From: an uncultured Bacilli bacterium
Lineage (GTDB): Bacteria; Bacillota_I; Bacilli_A; RF39; UBA660
Direction: 5' to 3'
Assembly: GCA_947630585.1 (NCBI GenBank)
Contig: CANRIE010000001.1
Span: forward strand, 1-42,184
DNA: 42,184 bases
Shown: piece after piece, positions 23,921 through 30,742 of the stretch
How the letters are laid out: each line of letters opens with the position of its first letter
Numbering within the stretch: the first letter of the stretch is position 1
Made by a program: the position numbers and the translations under genes
Notes under the pieces: model-generated
Databases searched by the model: none
Seen by the model: only the letters and a program-made list of their open reading frames with translations
What the model was told of the DNA's origin: nothing

Positions 23921-25861
23921 TTATTCAGGTAGTCCAATAGTATAGGGACTGTCAGGACTCATACCATCGCCTCCAGTTATTATAACTTCTGGCTTTAAGT
24001 AGATGGATGGGCGAGCGTTAAAATCCTGGTAAGGAGTCTCATAATAAAGCACACCATAATCAAGCATAAAGAGTACATTGGAGCTATCGTAAGGTGTTAT
24101 CAAGCATATCATATCACTTGATGGTGAAGAACCACTACCTAATTGTACCGAAAACATTTCTCCCATTCTTGGTAATCCTACTTTCCCTGTCCATGTGCTT
24201 GTTGTTTTTACACAACTACTTGTTGGTGCGGTTGTATTACTTTCACTACATATCGAATTTTTATAACTTTCATAATTTACTTGTCCCAAATAGTATGTTC
24301 CTTTGGTTATATATTTATTTAATTCTTCAGTTAACCATGTTCCTTTAAAAGTTTCTTCATTAGTATTATTTAAATAATAGCCCCAACAATCATTACTTGC
24401 ACTGGCAACTGAATCTCCATAATTAGTTGTTCTTCCAAATTCTTTATTTAAGATTACATTATTGCTATCTCTTACATAATCGATACTTGTTAATTTGGTT
24501 ATGTTATTACCATTTTCATCTTTATCTATTCCTACTATTCTATATTTTTTATTATCTACTTCGACATACTCTCCACTTAATCTGGTATTGATTAATTCTC
24601 CACTATTTCCTGGCTCCTTATCCCCGTTTATACGATATGGATTAGTCTCGCTTCCATCTCCTCCTGCTACTATTCCGATATTTGATTTTAGATTAATAGA
24701 TGGACGAACGCCGAGTGGTTCCATACCCAAATTGGAGGAGATCCGATAGCCATCGTAGTGCACAAAATACACCTCATCATCTATTGATGGTGTTATTAAC
24801 CACCATGAAAAACCATTATTTAAATAACTATTAGATTCATCTTCTGCATTTTTCCAACTTTGATAATGTTCATACGAATTCAATGACCCTATAGCTCCTT
24901 TTACTATTGTTGCATTTTCATATATTGATGGGTTTGTGGCATAAACATCAGTTTTAGTTGCATTCCAAGAGGCATCTTTGACTATTATATTTTCATAATT
25001 ATAAAGTGTATCCTTAAAATCTTCATTTAACCATTGATATATCCAGGAACCTTCATACTTTGTATTATTTTTTTCATTCCAATTTATTGCTGTTATTGCA
25101 TCTTGCGTTATTAATTTCATGGAACCATCTGAATTTATGGCTACTATTCTCCATAATTTCCCTGAATACCATACATAGTTGAAATTTACACAATCGTTGG
25201 TTCCTGAAAAATAAATTGTATCATCACTTGGGTCTCCTGGAGTATAATTATCATCAGTTAAAGTTGGAGTACATGTATCTGTAGTATGAGTTTGAATGGC
25301 TTCTTTAATTTTATCCCCTAAAGGAATTGGCTTATCTAAATTTTGATTTCCTTCAACTACTACTTTTGCTTTAAATTCTTTATTCATATAAGTATTATCT
25401 GCTGTTTCCATAAGCCATACTTTAACATGATATTCACTTGTTTCTCCTACTTTTAATTTACCAGAACTCTCTATATATTTATCATCATTTAATATTTTAG
25501 GTTCAGAATAACCTTTATTATCTTTATTTACTATATATTTAATAACTGTTTTAAATTCAGGGTCAGTTGATAATTCTTCTATATAAACATTATAATTAGC
25601 AACTAAGTTACCTGTATTTTTTACTTGAAATACTAATTCTTGTTCTAAAGACATTCCTTCTTCATCAGTCATAGGATACATATCAGATAGATTTAAAAAC
25701 TCTGTTTTAGAATCCACAAATGTAACCTCAAGTGTTCCTACATTAATAACATAACTATTATTTGATTCTTTAGTATACATTAAATAAGCATAACTAGAGC
25801 CTAGTATTAATACCAAACTTAATGTTATTATCATAATTAATAAATTTCTTTTATTATTCAT
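23921..25861 (-). CDS. Surface protein B: paralog of protein A with two variable GVRP-type domains
   Basis: 646 aa. Same plan as protein A: signal or anchor helix, TasA/camelysin-like domain, then two lectin-like modules. The extra length is a Thr/Asp-rich link with a Cys pair (about 195-225, TDTCTPTLTDD). The modules carry WYSGKLWRIVAIN...WWLITP...GVRPSINL and KYRIVGID...WLTEELNKYI...MICLITP...ARPSIYL. Sequences just outside each patch match protein A closely while the patches do not. Its promoter lacks the ACATCT palindrome, so A and B are probably controlled differently. It lies directly upstream of ruvA. Confidence 0.75.
   Translation of the reverse strand: MNNKRNLLIMIITLSLVLILGSSYAYLMYTKESNNSYVINVGTLEVTFVDSKTEFLNLSDMYPMTDEEGMSLEQELVFQVKNTGNLVANYNVYIEELSTDPEFKTVIKYIVNKDNKGYSEPKILNDDKYIESSGKLKVGETSEYHVKVWLMETADNTYMNKEFKAKVVVEGNQNLDKPIPLGDKIKEAIQTHTTDTCTPTLTDDNYTPGDPSDDTIYFSGTNDCVNFNYVWYSGKLWRIVAINSDGSMKLITQDAITAINWNEKNNTKYEGSWIYQWLNEDFKDTLYNYENIIVKDASWNATKTDVYATNPSIYENATIVKGAIGSLNSYEHYQSWKNAEDESNSYLNNGFSWWLITPSIDDEVYFVHYDGYRISSNLGMEPLGVRPSINLKSNIGIVAGGDGSETNPYRINGDKEPGNSGELINTRLSGEYVEVDNKKYRIVGIDKDENGNNITKLTSIDYVRDSNNVILNKEFGRTTNYGDSVASASNDCWGYYLNNTNEETFKGTWLTEELNKYITKGTYYLGQVNYESYKNSICSESNTTAPTSSCVKTTSTWTGKVGLPRMGEMFSVQLGSGSSPSSDMICLITPYDSSNVLFMLDYGVLYYETPYQDFNARPSIYLKPEVIITGGDGMSPDSPYTIGLPE
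24004..24076 (-). other. Hypervariable patch B2 (second module of protein B)
   Basis: Encodes VLFMLDYG to ARPSI, one residue shorter than the others and lacking the usual GV. About 40% G+C, higher than the flanks but the least extreme of the four. Confidence 0.55.
24701..24772 (-). other. Hypervariable G+C-rich patch B1 (first module of protein B)
   Basis: Encodes VYFVHYDGY to GVRPSI. Nearly half G+C; it ends GGCGTTCG like the patches of protein A. Confidence 0.65.
25321..25861 (-). repeat. Long direct repeat, copy 2
   Basis: Near-identical partner of 17755-18295 in the same orientation. The two frame the protein B and ruvA-operon segment. Confidence 0.8.
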
Positions 25862-25886
25862 ATTTTATTACTCCTATTCTATTTAT

Positions 25887-25915
25887 ATTTTAACACATTG
25901 TGTCCCGTTTTACAA
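25887..25915 (-). promoter_or_regulatory. Promoter of surface protein B
   Basis: Minus-strand TTGTAA (25910-25915), 17 bases, TAAAAT (25887-25892). Confidence 0.5.
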
Positions 25916-25924
25916 ATCAAAATT

Positions 25925-25973
25925 AAAAAGACATATAAAACCTAGTAGTATTATTCTACCAGTTTTATATGTC
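25925..25973 (-). terminator. Long hairpin terminator after the 28-codon gene
   Basis: GACATATAAAA (25930-25940) pairs with TTTTATATGTC (25963-25973). The inner stem CTAGTAG/CTACCAG extends it, and five T follow on the minus strand. Confidence 0.8.
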
Positions 25974-26000
25974 GAAAAATAGTATTTATTGTAATTTTAA

Positions 26001-26087
26001 CTAGATGATTTTTTGATACGCCCCCCCCATAGTTATCATATCGTTAACATATTTATTTGATACAAATCTATTTTCTTTTCTTAACAT
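26001..26087 (-). CDS. 28-codon gene with an eight-G tract
   Basis: Hydrophilic peptide starting MLRKENRFVSNKYVNDM and ending ITMGGAYQKII. AAAGGAG lies nine bases before ATG 26087, and a strong terminator follows, so it looks like a real single-gene unit. A plausible promoter is ATGACT-N17-TATGAT (26125-26153). Codons 20-23 are ATG plus G8 (C8 at 26021-26028 on the plus strand), in a 30% G+C region. Loss of one G would change the last residues; gain of one would run the frame to about 46 codons through the hairpin. Family not recognised; a signalling or modified peptide is possible. Confidence 0.5.
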   Translation of the reverse strand: MLRKENRFVSNKYVNDMITMGGAYQKII

Positions 26088-26149
26088 AATTGAGGGCTCC
26101 TTTCTTTATTTTCTATTTAATCATATCATAATTAATTAATTTTGAAAAG

Positions 26150-26851
26150 TCATAATTTTAAAAATTCTTGATATAATCTGTCACATTCATCTTTATCCAT
26201 TGCAGGAAGTTTTCTTAAAGGATTTTTTAGATTTAATTCTAAATATTTTTCACTTCCAAGTTTATGATAAGGAATAAATGTTATATCCGTAATATTATTA
26301 ATCTTTTTTAGATATTCTTTTAATTCTTTAATATAGTTTAAATTATCATTAAAATTAGGAACTATTACTTGTCTTATGGAAACATCTTTTTTACTTTCAT
26401 TTAATATTTTAATAAATTCTTCTACTTTATTTATTTTCGATTTTGTTAAATATTCATATTGTTTTGGTTTAACATGTTTAATATCAAGAATTATTAAATC
26501 AACATATTTTAATAACTCTTTAATATCACCATTAAAGTCTCCTGCAGTATCAATTGCAATATGAATACCTTCTTTTTTTAATTTCTTACAAACTGATATT
26601 AAAAAGTTAGTTTGAAGAAGGGGTTCACCTCCTGAAAAGGTTATCCCACCTCCTCTTTTAAAATAATTTTTATAACGAAGTAACTTTTTTACTAATAAAG
26701 TATCGGTGTAATTTGGTTTTTGCATTTTAAACATTTCAGGGTTATGACAATATAGGCAACGTTTATTACAACCTGACATAAAGACAATCGTTCTAATTCC
26801 TGGTCCATCAACACTAGTTAGGGTTTCAATTGAAAACACTGACCCATTCAT
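26150..26851 (-). CDS. pflA: Pyruvate formate-lyase activating enzyme
   Basis: 233 aa. Radical SAM enzyme that puts the glycyl radical on PFL. The cluster motif is CNKRCLYC (Cys28, Cys32, Cys35), followed by GGGITFSGGEPLLQ and DTAGDF. ATG 26851 overlaps the pflB stop by one base (TAATG), so translation is coupled. It works anaerobically. Confidence 0.95.
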   Translation of the reverse strand: MNGSVFSIETLTSVDGPGIRTIVFMSGCNKRCLYCHNPEMFKMQKPNYTDTLLVKKLLRYKNYFKRGGGITFSGGEPLLQTNFLISVCKKLKKEGIHIAIDTAGDFNGDIKELLKYVDLIILDIKHVKPKQYEYLTKSKINKVEEFIKILNESKKDVSIRQVIVPNFNDNLNYIKELKEYLKKINNITDITFIPYHKLGSEKYLELNLKNPLRKLPAMDKDECDRLYQEFLKL

Positions 26852-29061
26852 TACATAGCCTCATGGAAAGTTCTTCTTATTACTTCATCTTGTTGTTCAG
26901 GAGTTAATCTATTAAATCTTACAGAGTAGCCTGATACTCTAATTGTTAAAAGTGGATACTTATCAGGATTATTTTTAGCATCAATTAATAATTCCCGGGT
27001 TAAAACATTTACATTTAAGTGATGAGCCCCCTCTAGGAAATAACCATCTAAAATACCACATAGATTGTTAATTTGAACATCAAGGGTTTTACCTAATGTA
27101 GTTGGAACAATTGAGAAAGTATTGCTAATTCCGTCCCTGCAACAATTAGCATAATCGAGTTTTGCAACACTATTTAAACTAGCAAGGGCACCACTTGAAT
27201 CTCTTCCATGCATTGGGTTTGCACCAGGTGCAAAAGCTTCCCCACTTCGTCGTCCATCAGGAGTCGTTCCCGTTTTATGGCCATAAACAACATTAGAAGT
27301 GATCGTTAAAACTGATAAAGTTGGAAAACTATCTCTATATGTTTCATGTTTTGCTAATTCATGATAAAGTTTTTTTAATACGTCTTTCGCAATACTATCA
27401 ACTCGATCATCATCATTACCATACTTTGGATAATCACCTGTAACTTGAAAATCTATAGCAATTCCGTTTTCATTTCTAATTGGTTTTACTTTCGCATATT
27501 TAATTGCTGATAAAGAATCAGCAACAACTGATAATCCAGCAACTCCATAAGCCATCAAACGTTTAACATACGTATCATGTAAAGCCATTTGACTTGCTTC
27601 ATAAGCATATTTATCATGCATATAATGAATAATATTCATAGCATCAACATATATCTTAGCTGTTTTTTCAATAGATTTATAAAAATTCTTTTTAACTTTA
27701 TCATAATCTAAAATTTTATCATCAAGCCTATCTATTCCATCTAATACTTTAACTTGTTCTAACTCGTCATACCCATTATTGATACTATAAAGTAAGGCTT
27801 TAGCAAGGTTACATCTTGCACCAAAAAACTGCATGTTCTTTCCGATTTCCATTGCTGATACACAACAAGCAATTGCATAATCATCACCATAAATTGGTCT
27901 CATCAAATCATCATTTTCATATTGAATAGCATCAGTTTTAATACTCATTTTACAAGCATATTTCTTAAAATTCTCTGATAAATTTTGACTCCAAAGAACA
28001 GTCATATTAGGTTCTGGAGCTGGATCTAAATTAGTTAAAGTATGAAGAATTCTGAATGAAGTCTTAGTAACCATTGAACGATTTTCTTTATCAACTCCAC
28101 CAATTGAACAAGTAACCCAAGTTGGGTCGCCTGAAAATAACTCATCATATTCTGGGGTTCTTAAGTGTCTTACAAGTCTTAACTTAATTACAAACTGATC
28201 AATTAGTTCTTGAACCTCATCTTCCGTGATTACTCCATTTTGTAAATCTCTTTCAAAATAGATATCTAGAAATGCGTCAACCCGTCCTAAACTCATTGCT
28301 GCTCCATTATTTTCTTTAACAGCAGCAAGGTACGCAAAATACAACCATTGAACTGCTTCAAAACTATTTTTAGCAGGTTTACTAATATCATATCCGTAAC
28401 TTAAAGCCATTTCTTTTATTTTTTCTAAGGCTTTAATTTGCATACTAACTTCTTCACGAAGTCTAATTGACTCATCAAGTTCAACTTTAATTCCTTTTAA
28501 ATCTTTCTTTTTCTCTTCAATTAAAAAATCAATTCCGTATAAAGCAACTCTTCTATAATCTCCTATAATTCTTCCTCTTCCATAAGCATCTGGAAGTCCT
28601 GTAATTAACCCAACATGTTTAGCAAGTTTAATTTCATCATTATAAGCATCATACACTCCATCATTATGAGACTTTGTAAACATTGGAAAATACTTTTCAA
28701 TATCTTTGTTCATCTCATAATTATAAGCTTTCAAAGAGTTTTTAACCATTCGAAGTCCCCCAAACGGATTCATCATTCGTTTTAAGGGACTATCAGTTTG
28801 AAGCCCAACAATAATTTCACTCTGTTTATCAATATAACCTGGTTTAAAATTAGTAATTCCTGATACATGCTCAGTATCAATATCTAACACTTTCTTTTTT
28901 AATTCTTCTTTTAATAGGTCTGTACATTTATCCCAAACTATTTTGGTTTTCTTACTAATTGGTTTTAAAAAACTTTCGTCACCATCATATCTAGTAATAT
29001 TTCTTTGAATAAAGTCTCTAACATCTACTTTTTTTTCATAATTTCCACTTTTAAATTCCAT
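26851..29061 (-). CDS. pflB: Formate C-acetyltransferase (pyruvate formate-lyase)
   Basis: 736 aa. It converts pyruvate and CoA to acetyl-CoA and formate, a key step of anaerobic fermentation. Active-site Cys-Cys in IACCVSAMEIG; glycyl radical loop IRVSGYSVRFNRL with Gly711. Full length. GAGGTAG precedes ATG 29061, and TATAAT lies at about 29089-29094 with a weak -35. Its presence marks a fermentative anaerobe. No formate transporter is adjacent. Confidence 0.97.
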   Translation of the reverse strand: MEFKSGNYEKKVDVRDFIQRNITRYDGDESFLKPISKKTKIVWDKCTDLLKEELKKKVLDIDTEHVSGITNFKPGYIDKQSEIIVGLQTDSPLKRMMNPFGGLRMVKNSLKAYNYEMNKDIEKYFPMFTKSHNDGVYDAYNDEIKLAKHVGLITGLPDAYGRGRIIGDYRRVALYGIDFLIEEKKKDLKGIKVELDESIRLREEVSMQIKALEKIKEMALSYGYDISKPAKNSFEAVQWLYFAYLAAVKENNGAAMSLGRVDAFLDIYFERDLQNGVITEDEVQELIDQFVIKLRLVRHLRTPEYDELFSGDPTWVTCSIGGVDKENRSMVTKTSFRILHTLTNLDPAPEPNMTVLWSQNLSENFKKYACKMSIKTDAIQYENDDLMRPIYGDDYAIACCVSAMEIGKNMQFFGARCNLAKALLYSINNGYDELEQVKVLDGIDRLDDKILDYDKVKKNFYKSIEKTAKIYVDAMNIIHYMHDKYAYEASQMALHDTYVKRLMAYGVAGLSVVADSLSAIKYAKVKPIRNENGIAIDFQVTGDYPKYGNDDDRVDSIAKDVLKKLYHELAKHETYRDSFPTLSVLTITSNVVYGHKTGTTPDGRRSGEAFAPGANPMHGRDSSGALASLNSVAKLDYANCCRDGISNTFSIVPTTLGKTLDVQINNLCGILDGYFLEGAHHLNVNVLTRELLIDAKNNPDKYPLLTIRVSGYSVRFNRLTPEQQDEVIRRTFHEAM

Positions 29062-29124
29062 TTTTAACTACCTCAATTCCATTTAATTATATCATGAATA
29101 ATAAAGATTAAAAATAGTTTTTAA

Positions 29125-29166
29125 AAAGAAAAAAATAGATTAACACTTTTTCATGTCAACCTATTT
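29125..29166 (-). terminator. Terminator of the coiled-coil gene
   Basis: AAATAGATTAACA (29133-29145) pairs with TGTCAACCTATTT (29154-29166) over 13 positions with two G-U pairs. A T run follows on the minus strand. The stop codon is within the stem. Confidence 0.8.
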
Positions 29167-29385
29167 ACTAGTTAACCCACTTGCACTCATTAAACTTTGT
29201 AGTCTTTCAAGAATCTTCTTTAATTCTTTTTCAACATCATCACTGGCTTTTAACTTATCATCTTTTCGCATTTCCTTAATAATTGAAACTTTCATTTCTA
29301 AATTATCAAGTTCACTTTCAATATCATCAAGTTTTTTATTTAAAATAGCCAAGTCTTTTTCAATTCTTTTAATATTACTATCCAT
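29161..29385 (-). CDS. Short coiled-coil protein
   Basis: 74 aa, almost wholly a predicted coiled coil with heptad Leu/Ile (IKRIEKDLAILNKKLDDIES, then LDNLEMKV and LKKILERLQSLM). No family assigned. It has its own promoter, GAGGGTG ribosome site and terminator, so it is a one-gene unit between rpsU and pflB. A nine-codon frame with its own GAAGGGG site (ATG at about 29442) lies in its leader. Confidence 0.65.
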   Translation of the reverse strand: MDSNIKRIEKDLAILNKKLDDIESELDNLEMKVSIIKEMRKDDKLKASDDVEKELKKILERLQSLMSASGLTSK

Positions 29386-29464
29386 ATTATCACCCTCACT
29401 ACTATTTATTATCTAAAAGAGCTTTTTATTCTTTTTTTCCATTATACCCCTTCAAATTACCAAG

Positions 29465-29493
29465 ATTATAACATACTTTTTCTAAATATTCAA
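29465..29493 (-). promoter_or_regulatory. Promoter of the coiled-coil gene
   Basis: Minus-strand TTGAAT (29488-29493), 17 bases, TATAAT (29465-29470). The leader is about 75 bases. Confidence 0.7.
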
Positions 29494-29519
29494 GATATTT
29501 TTTTCGGAAAATTAAAGAA

Positions 29520-29536
29520 ACTAATTAAAAATTAGT
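29520..29536 (-). terminator. Hairpin at the end of rpsU
   Basis: ACTAATT (29520-29526) pairs with AATTAGT (29530-29536). TTTCTTTAATTTT follows on the minus strand. Confidence 0.55.
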
Positions 29537-29726
29537 CTCTATTTCTCTTTTCCCGTTTCCGAGCATTCTTGATTCCAGCTTTTTTAGCTTCTCTTCTTTT
29601 TACTCCTGGCTTATCATAAGCTTCTCTTTTTTTGAATTCAGAAGGGATACCATCTCTAGCAACTTTTTGCTTAAACTTTCTTAAAGCCCCATCTAGATTA
29701 CCGTTACGAACAGCAACATGTGTCAC
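29532..29726 (-). CDS. rpsU: 30S ribosomal protein S21
   Basis: 64 aa, strongly basic. Starts THVAVRNGNLDGALRKFKQK after the initiator, then EFKKREAYDKPGVKRREAKK and a run of Arg/Lys, typical of S21. Start is GTG 29726 with GGGAGGGAG nine bases before. Single gene with its own promoter. Confidence 0.95.
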   Translation of the reverse strand: MTHVAVRNGNLDGALRKFKQKVARDGIPSEFKKREAYDKPGVKRREAKKAGIKNARKREKRNRD

Positions 29727-29762
29727 TCTTTACTCCCTCCCTTCGTTCATAAATCAACTAAA

Positions 29763-29791
29763 ATTATAGCAGATTAATTTGAAAAATTCAA
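29763..29791 (-). promoter_or_regulatory. rpsU promoter
   Basis: Minus-strand TTGAAT (29786-29791), 17 bases, TATAAT (29763-29768). Confidence 0.75.
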
Positions 29792-29850
29792 CAAAATTCG
29801 TCATTTTTTTCTAAAATATTATATGTTTTTAGAAAAAAAAGGTCATTTTT

Positions 29851-30015
29851 TTAAATATTTTTCAAAATAAGTTCATATAAGCCTCTCATAAACACTCCTA
29901 AATAGCTACCTAAATTGAAAAATATTTTTAAAAATATTTCTAAAATAATAGCTATAAAAGGAAGTAAGATAATAGGTAAACAATAATTCACAAAAATATT
30001 TTTAATATTTAACAT
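29851..30015 (-). CDS. Small membrane protein, candidate bacteriocin immunity protein
   Basis: 54 aa. MLNIKNIFVNYC, then two hydrophobic stretches (LPIILLPFIAIILEIFLKIF and LGSYLGVFM) and a charged end. The ATG (30013-30015) lies seven bases inside the end of the second double-glycine peptide gene, so it is translated by coupling. Last gene of the bacteriocin-type operon, where immunity proteins usually sit. No sequence family recognised; the role is inferred from place and size. Confidence 0.5.
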   Translation of the reverse strand: MLNIKNIFVNYCLPIILLPFIAIILEIFLKIFFNLGSYLGVFMRGLYELILKNI

Positions 30016-30179
30016 TCGCATAATTTATTATCCTTTATCCGTCTAAATGAACTACCAACTGCTTGCCCAATTCCAAATATCACTTGAATGCATCCTGAAA
30101 TTGCTTCAACTAAAGCACCCGTGATACTTACTCCTCCTCCACAAGTCTTCATCATTTCATACTTTGTAATTTCTTCCAT
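30009..30179 (-). CDS. Double-glycine leader peptide 2 (bacteriocin-like)
   Basis: 56 aa from ATG 30179, with AAGGAGG eight bases before. A longer frame to 30230 lacks a ribosome site and overlaps peptide 1. Leader MEEITKYEMMKTCGG has Glu at -8, Met at -7 and GG at -2/-1. The core begins GVSITGALVEAISG and has a GxxxG motif (GQAVG), a basic patch FRRIKDNK and a C-terminal CEC. It fits class II bacteriocins, with a cysteine pair that could form a disulfide. It would be cut and exported by the C39 transporter of the same operon. Confidence 0.72.
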   Translation of the reverse strand: MEEITKYEMMKTCGGGVSITGALVEAISGCIQVIFGIGQAVGSSFRRIKDNKLCEC

Positions 30180-30192
30180 AATATCCTCCTTC

Positions 30193-30336
30193 TTAATTCG
30201 TACATTTCTTTGGATTAACAAATCCATCAATTACTCCAGCTAAAAATACAGCTAAAGCTCCAATGCCAACAATAACCCAGCCAGTTATTCCTCCACCTTT
30301 TATTCTCATCATTTCATTTTTCTTCAATGTTTCCAT
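30193..30336 (-). CDS. Double-glycine leader peptide 1 (bacteriocin-like)
   Basis: 47 aa. Leader METLKKNEMMRIKGG matches the classic double-glycine consensus: Leu -12, Glu -8, Met -7, Ile -4, Gly -2, Gly -1. The core begins GITGWVIVGIGALAVF and contains GVIDG (GxxxG), ending NPKKCTN. GAGGAG lies before ATG 30336. It starts one base after the accessory protein stop and 13 bases before peptide 2. Two adjacent GG peptides with GxxxG motifs suggest a two-peptide (class IIb) bacteriocin. Confidence 0.75.
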   Translation of the reverse strand: METLKKNEMMRIKGGGITGWVIVGIGALAVFLAGVIDGFVNPKKCTN

Positions 30337-30337
30337 T

Positions 30338-30742
30338 CTAATCTCCTCTCATTATTTTAACTATAAACTGGTATAAATTTTCTTCTTTTAGTAAAACATC
30401 AATTCTTAAACTTTTAGAATCTAAATAATATTTATTAAGTTCTAATTTTAAAGTATAAGTATTTCTAACTTCTTTAGTATCCAATACTTTATATTTAATA
30501 CTTTGGTCATTAATTTTAATATCTTTACTATCTAATATTAAATCAACATCATATTTTTCTAAATTAGAAATAACTAATATATTATTATTACTTATAATTC
30601 CATCATATTTAATTATAGTTTTATTTTTAACACATAATAAGAAAATTAATACAACAACAATAATATTTATAATTAAAAGTAGATACAAAAATTGATAATA
30701 CCCCTGATTTCTATTAAATTTTTGATATAAACTAGTATTCAT
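30338..30742 (-). CDS. Short membrane-anchored accessory protein of the bacteriocin exporter
   Basis: 134 aa. One membrane helix (about 18-38, FLYLLLIINIIVVVLIFLL) then a beta-rich outer domain (IIKYDGIISNNNILVISN, TYTLKLELNKYYLD). Placement and topology match a cut-down HlyD/LcnD-like accessory protein, but the usual coiled-coil hairpin and lipoyl halves are missing, so it is far shorter than the normal 400-plus residues. It starts 11 bases inside the transporter gene end and is followed directly by peptide 1. Confidence 0.6.
   Translation of the reverse strand: MNTSLYQKFNRNQGYYQFLYLLLIINIIVVVLIFLLCVKNKTIIKYDGIISNNNILVISNLEKYDVDLILDSKDIKINDQSIKYKVLDTKEVRNTYTLKLELNKYYLDSKSLRIDVLLKEENLYQFIVKIMRGD

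Noticed and set aside
16451..25861. A full diversity-generating retroelement in the window
   Set aside because: No reverse transcriptase, accessory protein or template repeat was found; differences between patches are not limited to A positions of one template.
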